From: Valencia hispanica
Lineage: Eukaryota; Chordata; Actinopteri; Cyprinodontiformes; Valenciidae
Assembly: GCA_963556495.2 (NCBI GenBank)
Contig: OY747705.1
Span: 39,745,798 to 39,809,797, forward strand
Direction: 5' to 3'
Length of the DNA: 64,000 bases
Shown here: piece after piece, positions 58,368-64,000 of the stretch
How positions within the stretch are numbered: position 1 is the stretch's first letter
Layout of the letters: each line of letters opens with the position of its first letter
The notes under the pieces: model-generated
The model's database searches: none
The model's input: only the letters and a program-made list of their open reading frames with translations
Told to the model about the DNA's origin: nothing
Program-made: the position numbers and the translations under genes

Positions 58368-58472
58368 TATAATATTATTATTATTAATATTATTATTATT
58401 ATTATAAAATAATAAAAATAATAATTATTTAAGCACTTTGAGGATCTCGAAAAGTGCTATATAAATGCAAGC

Positions 58473-58553
<81 letters not shown>

Positions 58554-58590
58554 CATGTTTCTCTACTATATAGTAGTCTCTTAGAACAAA

Positions 58591-58647
<57 letters not shown>

Positions 58648-58752
58648 TATAATATTATTATTATTAATATTATTATTATTATTATAAAATAATAAAAATA
58701 ATAATTATTTAAGCACTTTGAGGATCTCGAAAAGTGCTATATAAATGCAAGC

Positions 58753-58824
<72 letters not shown>

Positions 58825-58855
58825 CATGTTTCTCTACTATATAGTAGTCTATTAG
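58296..58855. repeat. Tandem duplication of a 262-271 bp unit with (TAA)n and (ATT)n arrays
   Basis: The block TTTCTCTACTATAYAGTAGT occurs at 58296, 58558 and 58829. Between the copies the order is the same: (TAA)n, an AT-rich palindrome, GCACTTTGAGGATCTCGAAA, AGTGCTATATAAATGCAAGC, (ATT)n. The two units differ mainly in array length. The GCACTTTGAGG..CTATATAAATGC part looks like a LINE or SINE 3' tail. Confidence 0.93.
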
Positions 58856-59689
58856 AACAAAGTAGCACTAGTTGTATATACTGTATGTCTTCAAATTGTA
58901 AATATTCAACATTGGAAATTAAACTGGAAAATAATCCATGAAGCATTTAAGGTTTTATTACACTTTAGGAGACAAAGCTATATTTCAGCATTGTGGCCTT
59001 TATAGTTACTAATGTTGCATGTAAAATTAATCAACCCCCATCAGGGGGTTTATTGACCAGTGCCAGGAGTGGGATTAGGAACAACTGATACATTTTGGGG
59101 TTGATCCGATATGAAGTGTGTATCAACCCAGTGACCAGTGATGGTCTGTGCTCTCCATGTGCTTTTTTATACTTGTCACATCAAGCGTTTCATCTTAAAA
59201 GGATGTTGTTACACTTCTAAATAAAAGGTTTGCAAACTATATTTAAAGTAAAACTGTTTCATTGTTGCAGTCCCCCTGCTCTACCATTAGATGCTTTGCG
59301 TCCGCATGGTCAGAGCTGTTCCTATATTTTAGGAACATTTGTACGCACAAGTACAAGATGGTAAATACCACACAATGCATAAAATTGTTCCTATGCACGA
59401 AATACACACAGATCTGTGCGTAAGTACAGTTGATAGATGAGGGCCCAGAAGTGCCACACAAGTTTCAAGTCTAAGTTGTGTCTGAAGTCTTTTATTTTTG
59501 CAAAATATGTGCAACTCAAGTTGGAATCTCAAACTTGAGTTGCCATCTCTGGTAGAAACCTTCATAAGAGCACACACTTGCAAATCAGGTGTGCTGTCAG
59601 GCACTCCTAAAACAGCCAATTAAGGGCTTCATTTGCTGAATCAGATGTGCATCAGATAAAATTACTATAATAGCCATACTGTTTGTGAT

Positions 59690-59830
59690 GGCCTTCACTT
59701 TAACAAGGTTCACAGGGTCTATGGAATAAAAACACGCCCAGAGCATTATAGCTCCTCCACCACACTTACAGTGGGCATGCTGTGCTTTTCTTCCGTCATT
59801 TCAGGAGTCTCACCTAACTAACATACACAT
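59690..59830 (-). pseudogene. Short Tc1-like fossil
   Basis: The plus strand reads CCCAGAGCATTATAGCTCCT and CCACCACACTTACAGTGGGC, the complement of the KHGGG..IMLWG block of Tc1 transposases. Too short for more detail. Confidence 0.4.
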
Positions 59831-61430
59831 TCCCAGTAAAAGTCCTAGTTACAGAGTCAACTCCAAATGATTATGTCTGTAATGGTAGGACAGAAAAAGG
59901 CTTGGCCCTATCATCCCTACAAAACAACCAGTCGGTGTACAGATAGCATACTCACTTTTCAAGCAGCATTTCTTTTTTCCCACCAACTTGGATATTTAAA
60001 GGGTTGGATCTTTAAATATAAAAAGTAATGTTGCAGCATTTTGTCTAGAGAAGTGTCATTTAAAAGAACAAAATATGGATTAAATGATCATCAAGTACAA
60101 TTATGCTTAAACATGTTTTTATTTGAGGATGTTTTTAGACAAAGTACAGTAGGCATGTGGATTTCTTAACCCTTTTATCGCATGAAATATATCCAAAGGT
60201 TTTCGCTTTTCTGTTTGAAAACAAACAAAGATCTTACTACAGTGAAAATGTTTTTTTTCTTTTTTTGTTTGTTTTGACATCAGATTTATAAAACAAACTG
60301 GCAGGCAGGAGTTTGTATTTTTTTGTCTGTACTTTCTTAAACCCGTCACATGAGAAAATGATAGGCTCTCCGCTGTCCACGGTTTTTTATTTGTGTGCTA
60401 ATTTTATCTGAGTGGAGTGAGTCTGAGAATCCCTATAGAATTCCTTTGAGCATTAGACACGGGCATTAACACAAGCCCTAGCTTACTCTATGAAAGCCTC
60501 ATTTAAAACCATTTGTTTGTACCTTATAAAAAAAAAACAATCCCTGAGTCTTAGGATATGAGACATGTATTTTGTACATTAACAGTACAATCAATCTATT
60601 TTGAAGCAGCTTGGCTTTAAAATAGATACATTTAAAACAAGGAAATAGAATTTTCTGAAAATGTAATAGTTTACCTCTTTGTGGTTGATAATAAATGTGA
60701 AAATTCTTGTTTTACTTAATAACTTGTTATTGGTCAAATTGATAAAGTTATTACATTGAATTTCTGCTAATCATTTGCTTCTTGTGATTTTAAGCATCAA
60801 AAAAGTTTGTCTAAAAATGCTAATTTTTAAATTAAAATGACAGCTGAGGCAAGACCTTGACCTACTTGAGAGAAATGCTGGTAACAAAAAGGTAAATCAT
60901 TGCTCCGCCCGACCACGCAACACCTGCAGAAACATTCAATCTGTTCTAAACAATACATTTACAGTCAGACGACCTTCTAAGAAAACAAAATTGCAAAGTG
61001 TTGATGTTCTTATTTTCGCTTGAGTCCTATGTACATTCATAAGCAAGCACAGTGGTTGCATTTTAACAATTGTTCAATGTATATCTGTTACCAAAATGAG
61101 CAAAGTCATGATGTTTTGTGAAAAAAAGCAGGATTTCAGTTTATTTCCAACTTTAGCTTGAGTCCTTCACTCTTAAATTTTAAAGAAAAAGCTCAAGAAA
61201 AGATACAAGATAATGCAGTAAACTCAACAAACTTAGCCCCACAATTTCACTAACTCTTCAGCACAAGGTTGAATAGATGAACAGATGTAGGACCTATATT
61301 TTGGTTTTGTTGGCTGGAGCCTATCTTTGTTGGTCAATGGATAAAAACCAATGAAAATCCGGGACATGTTATCAGTCTATCACAGGTAAGTTCTTTAGTT
61401 ATTATTATATTTATCACAATTATTTATAAC

Positions 61431-61560
61431 TGCGATGGACTGGTGACCTGTCCAGGGTGTACACCGCCTCTCGCCCCATGATTGCTGGAGATAGGCACCC
61501 CCCACTCCCCGCTGCAACCCTGCGTAGGAATGACGGTTACAGAAAATGGATGGATGGATG
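61431..61560 (+). mobile_element. tRNA-like SINE (GGGCTGCACAGTGGC family), 3' half only
   Basis: GGACTGGTGACCTGTCCAGG to GAGATAGGCACC, then the genomic GGATGGATGGATG tail typical of this family. Confidence 0.65.
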
Positions 61561-61889
61561 TACAATTACTTATAATTTACTCTTGTTTATCTTGCCACCG
61601 CATACAAATTGGGGGATGGTACATTTTTGAAGTTCACTGTGACAGGACTGCAGCACAAAGAGGCATCTCGGGGGCACAAAGTCTCTATATTATTCAAATG
61701 ATGCATTCAACATGCCAGCCAGTTGTTTGGGAGGCATTCCAAGAAAAAGCTGTTTCTGCCCTTTCCTGTCAAAAGATCCACATTTGGAGTTTGTGAACAA
61801 TCTGGAACTATACTATAAATTACTTGTTCTGGTCATACTAGGATTGTATTTTCAACAGCAAACATTTCAAGTAGATCTAGCACAAAACA

Positions 61890-62110
61890 AAGTATGGATA
61901 CAAGAGAAAAAAACATATGTCCTCTACTAGGTATGGTGGGGGATCAGTGATGCTGTGGGCTTCTTTCTGTTTGGAAGGCCTTGAAAACCTGGCTAGAGCT
62001 ATTGAGATTATTAATTATTTGAAATGCAGTTACAATTTCCGTAAAAACCAGGTGGCCCCTGCCAGAAAACCTACATCTTTAGCAACTCTTAGCAGTTTGC
62101 GCATCTTGTG
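61890..62110 (+). pseudogene. Tc1/mariner transposase fossil (middle part)
   Basis: The plus strand encodes RYGGGSVMLWASFCLEGLEN, equivalent to the GGGSIMLWGCF block, within a 71-codon frame (61917-62132). The flanks are not recognisable. Confidence 0.6.
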
Positions 62111-62119
62111 CAGAAGGAA

Positions 62120-63530
62120 GCAAAATAAGTGAAAAAAATGCAATGAATTTGTGAATACTTTGCACTGAAGTGGAATTGTTTTTTCATTTAAGCAAGCAGA
62201 ATCTTATAAAGTAAAAAAGTAACGGACCATGAATGAATCTTTCAGAAACCCAACAGGTGTGTACGATGTATAAAATACCATGATTCGTCAAACCTGTCAG
62301 AAAAGCTTTGATGTGCCAAGTCTAAATTAAACCAGTTCAGGACAATTTATTTATTTATTTATGAGCAATTATACAAGTGAGAAAGGAAAATGCCATTATC
62401 CATTTTTTTTAAAGTTGCACAAAATTTCAGAATCCCCCAAACGACAAAGTAATAAAAGACAAGCCAGAAATTATGCTGAGTGCAAAAGAACCAGCAACAA
62501 GTATTATCCTTATGCAGAAAATATAAATAATTTCCAGTGATTCAGGTTGGCCTTTCGAGGAAAAAAAACACTCTAAGGGCATTTTAGCTGCATTGTCATG
62601 CATTTGGGTTTCTTTGATTTTGCACAAATAGACCTGACTTCGGAGGTAGGGGTTTTATTTAGCACTTTGGGCTGATCAAAGGTTCTAAAACATTTAGTTT
62701 GTTATGTGTACATTTTTTTTATTTTCCTTAATTATAGTTAAATTATAAAGCATGCAGCAGTAGCAGGAAGTTTTGGGTATTTACTGTGACACAAAGCAAG
62801 ACATGCTGTGGTAGTAAAAACGTTATGCTGTCACTGACAAGCAGTCAGGGCTGAAAAGCATCACAGCTCCAAATTTTACGAGGAGTCAGTTACATTTGCT
62901 ACATGCTGGTTTATGTAAACACAATAAACTAGTTTGAGAATAACGGCGAATGAAGTCTGAAGCATAACTTCTTCTATGGAAGGAGAGTTACTGTAAGTGC
63001 AATTGATATTACAGTTTCTTGTCAATAAGGTGAATCAGTATAAAAGTAAAATAAATAAATAAATAGTTTCAGATGCAAAACATTGTATTACATTCCATAT
63101 TCCACTCTCCACCCATCAATCTCATTACCCAGTAGTGTAGTGTATATAGAGGGGGACTACTTGTGGACTTCTTGGAGTGAAATTAAAAACTACTTGTAAA
63201 TGATACCAGCATAGCTGGGCTCAGATGTTTCGGAGTCTAATTTAAAAAATAATACCTAAATGCAATGTCAGGCCTAGAGTGATTCAGGTCTACAAAAATC
63301 ATTGTTTTTTAAAATTCAGATATGAAGAGAATTTCCTGAAAAACTGAGAGGGGTTTCCAGGAACATTTCTGTTGTGAAATTCCATGACAAAGCTAATCTC
63401 TTGGTGCATTTTTGATCTTCTATATTTTTTGAATACAAATTGAAATAACAGGAGCAACTTCCACTGTCTCAGCTGGTAAGTGATCACCTCAACATCTGTT
63501 TCACAGCTGTATAAACCTCATTGTTTCCTG
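62120..63530. other. Downstream of the candidate membrane-anchor exon, no further exon recognised
   Basis: AT-rich. I looked for a minus-strand exon that could follow the 63.6-kb donor and found none with a convincing acceptor, frame and donor. Confidence 0.45.
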
Positions 63531-63536
63531 CTTTAC

Positions 63537-63674
63537 CTGTGCGTCTGCATGCAGCGTTGTCCTTCCTCTCTTCCTGATGGAGAATAAGTTCCACACTCGT
63601 CGCCAAAGAAAAGTGGCCACCAGGCACACACTTCCAAATATCCAGATATCTTTATCCTTTAGGATGTTCTCCAT
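63537..63674 (-). CDS. Candidate first coding exon with membrane anchor (alternative mylk4 start or unknown small gene)
   Basis: 46 codons from an ATG at 63674 in context CCAATATGG to CAG|GTAAAGCAGG, a good donor in phase 0. The peptide starts MENILKDKDI, has a short hydrophobic stretch WIFGSVCLVATFLW (residues 11-24) and then a basic flank RRVWNLFSIRKRGR. By the positive-inside rule the C-terminal side would face the cytosol. I do not recognise it as a named protein. No further exon of another gene was found on the minus strand before mylk4, and mylk4 exon 2 starts in phase 0, so splicing into mylk4 in place of its exon 1 keeps the frame. Against it: the exon is short, one in three random exons would match phase, and there is no transcript evidence. 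An independent small gene remains possible. Confidence 0.5.
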
Positions 63675-64000
63675 ATTGGAAAGGTTCCTCTTCCCTCTTG
63701 TCAGCCGGAGGATGTTGGAATGTCAGTCTTATCTTAGTCCGTATGTTGGGATCTCAAGCAGCAAGGCCTCGGCTGGCACGCCAGTTGTTTCCTCTGAAAT
63801 AGCTGGACTCCAGTAGCAGGGCAATAAATGTTCAGTCTTTATCTCACTAAAGACTCTGACAAGGACAGAGTTTCTGTGCTGTCAATGCGCCCACTGGCCC
63901 ACCCACTCACCCCGGCATCCTCCCTGCCTCCCACCACGGGACCTAAAAGGAGAGAACATGCTGTCTCTGAGATGAGGCCGAGACAGGTGGTGTTGGGTTC
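63675..64000 (-). promoter_or_regulatory. Possible promoter of the 63.6-kb exon
   Basis: Upstream of the candidate exon the minus strand has a CACCTG E-box near 63982-63987, a CCTTTTAGG CArG-like motif near 63945-63953 and an A/T run GAGATAAAGAC near 63837-63845. GC content is higher than in the flanking DNA. These are only motif matches and no start site can be fixed. Confidence 0.25.

Overview
This window is vertebrate nuclear DNA, almost certainly from a teleost fish. Coding sequence is sparse and split by spliceosomal introns with GT..AG boundaries. The repeats are typical of fish: many dead Tc1/mariner copies, hAT and Harbinger non-autonomous elements, CR1/L2-type LINEs with a TTTGATTTGATT tail, tRNA-like SINEs and long dinucleotide and tetranucleotide arrays. 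The species cannot be told from the sequence.

Two real genes are supported, both on the minus strand and read from right to left. (1) gmds, GDP-mannose 4,6-dehydratase: coding exons 1-3 lie at 29648-29746, 5017-5061 and 535-622, and exon 4 (from 51) runs off the left edge. Intron 1 is about 24.6 kb and holds most of the mobile DNA. (2) mylk4, a myosin light chain kinase family member: twelve coding exons between 45158 and 33313 join in one unbroken frame of 709 codons plus stop, followed by a 3'-UTR exon starting at 33170. The two genes lie head to tail about 2.4 kb apart. GMDS and MYLK4 are also neighbours in the same orientation in human, so this is conserved synteny.

Region by region: 1-29.7 kb is gmds, with a GC-rich island at 2.5-3.5 kb, two diverged copies of a CCTAA-rich fish repeat, a nested transposon stack at 14.8-16.7 kb, and a broken LINE with SGNH-esterase, endonuclease and reverse-transcriptase parts at 25.7-29.2 kb. 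29.75-32.1 kb is the gmds promoter and spacer, with simple repeats and SINEs. 32.1-45.2 kb is mylk4. 45.2-63.5 kb has no recognised gene and holds a hAT element with a perfect 8-bp duplication, an L2 3' end, a Harbinger-type element, a 195-bp GA array, a TG array and a tandemly duplicated ATT/TAA segment.

The most interesting signal is at the right edge. On the minus strand at 63537-63674 there is a 46-codon open exon with a start codon, one short membrane-spanning segment, a basic flank and a good splice donor in phase 0. No other downstream gene was recognised on this strand before mylk4, and mylk4 exon 2 accepts phase 0. It may therefore be an alternative first exon giving a membrane-anchored MYLK4, or a separate undescribed small gene. 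The lower-case ORF calls in repeats, including a 345-codon minus-strand frame in the GC island, are not treated as genes.
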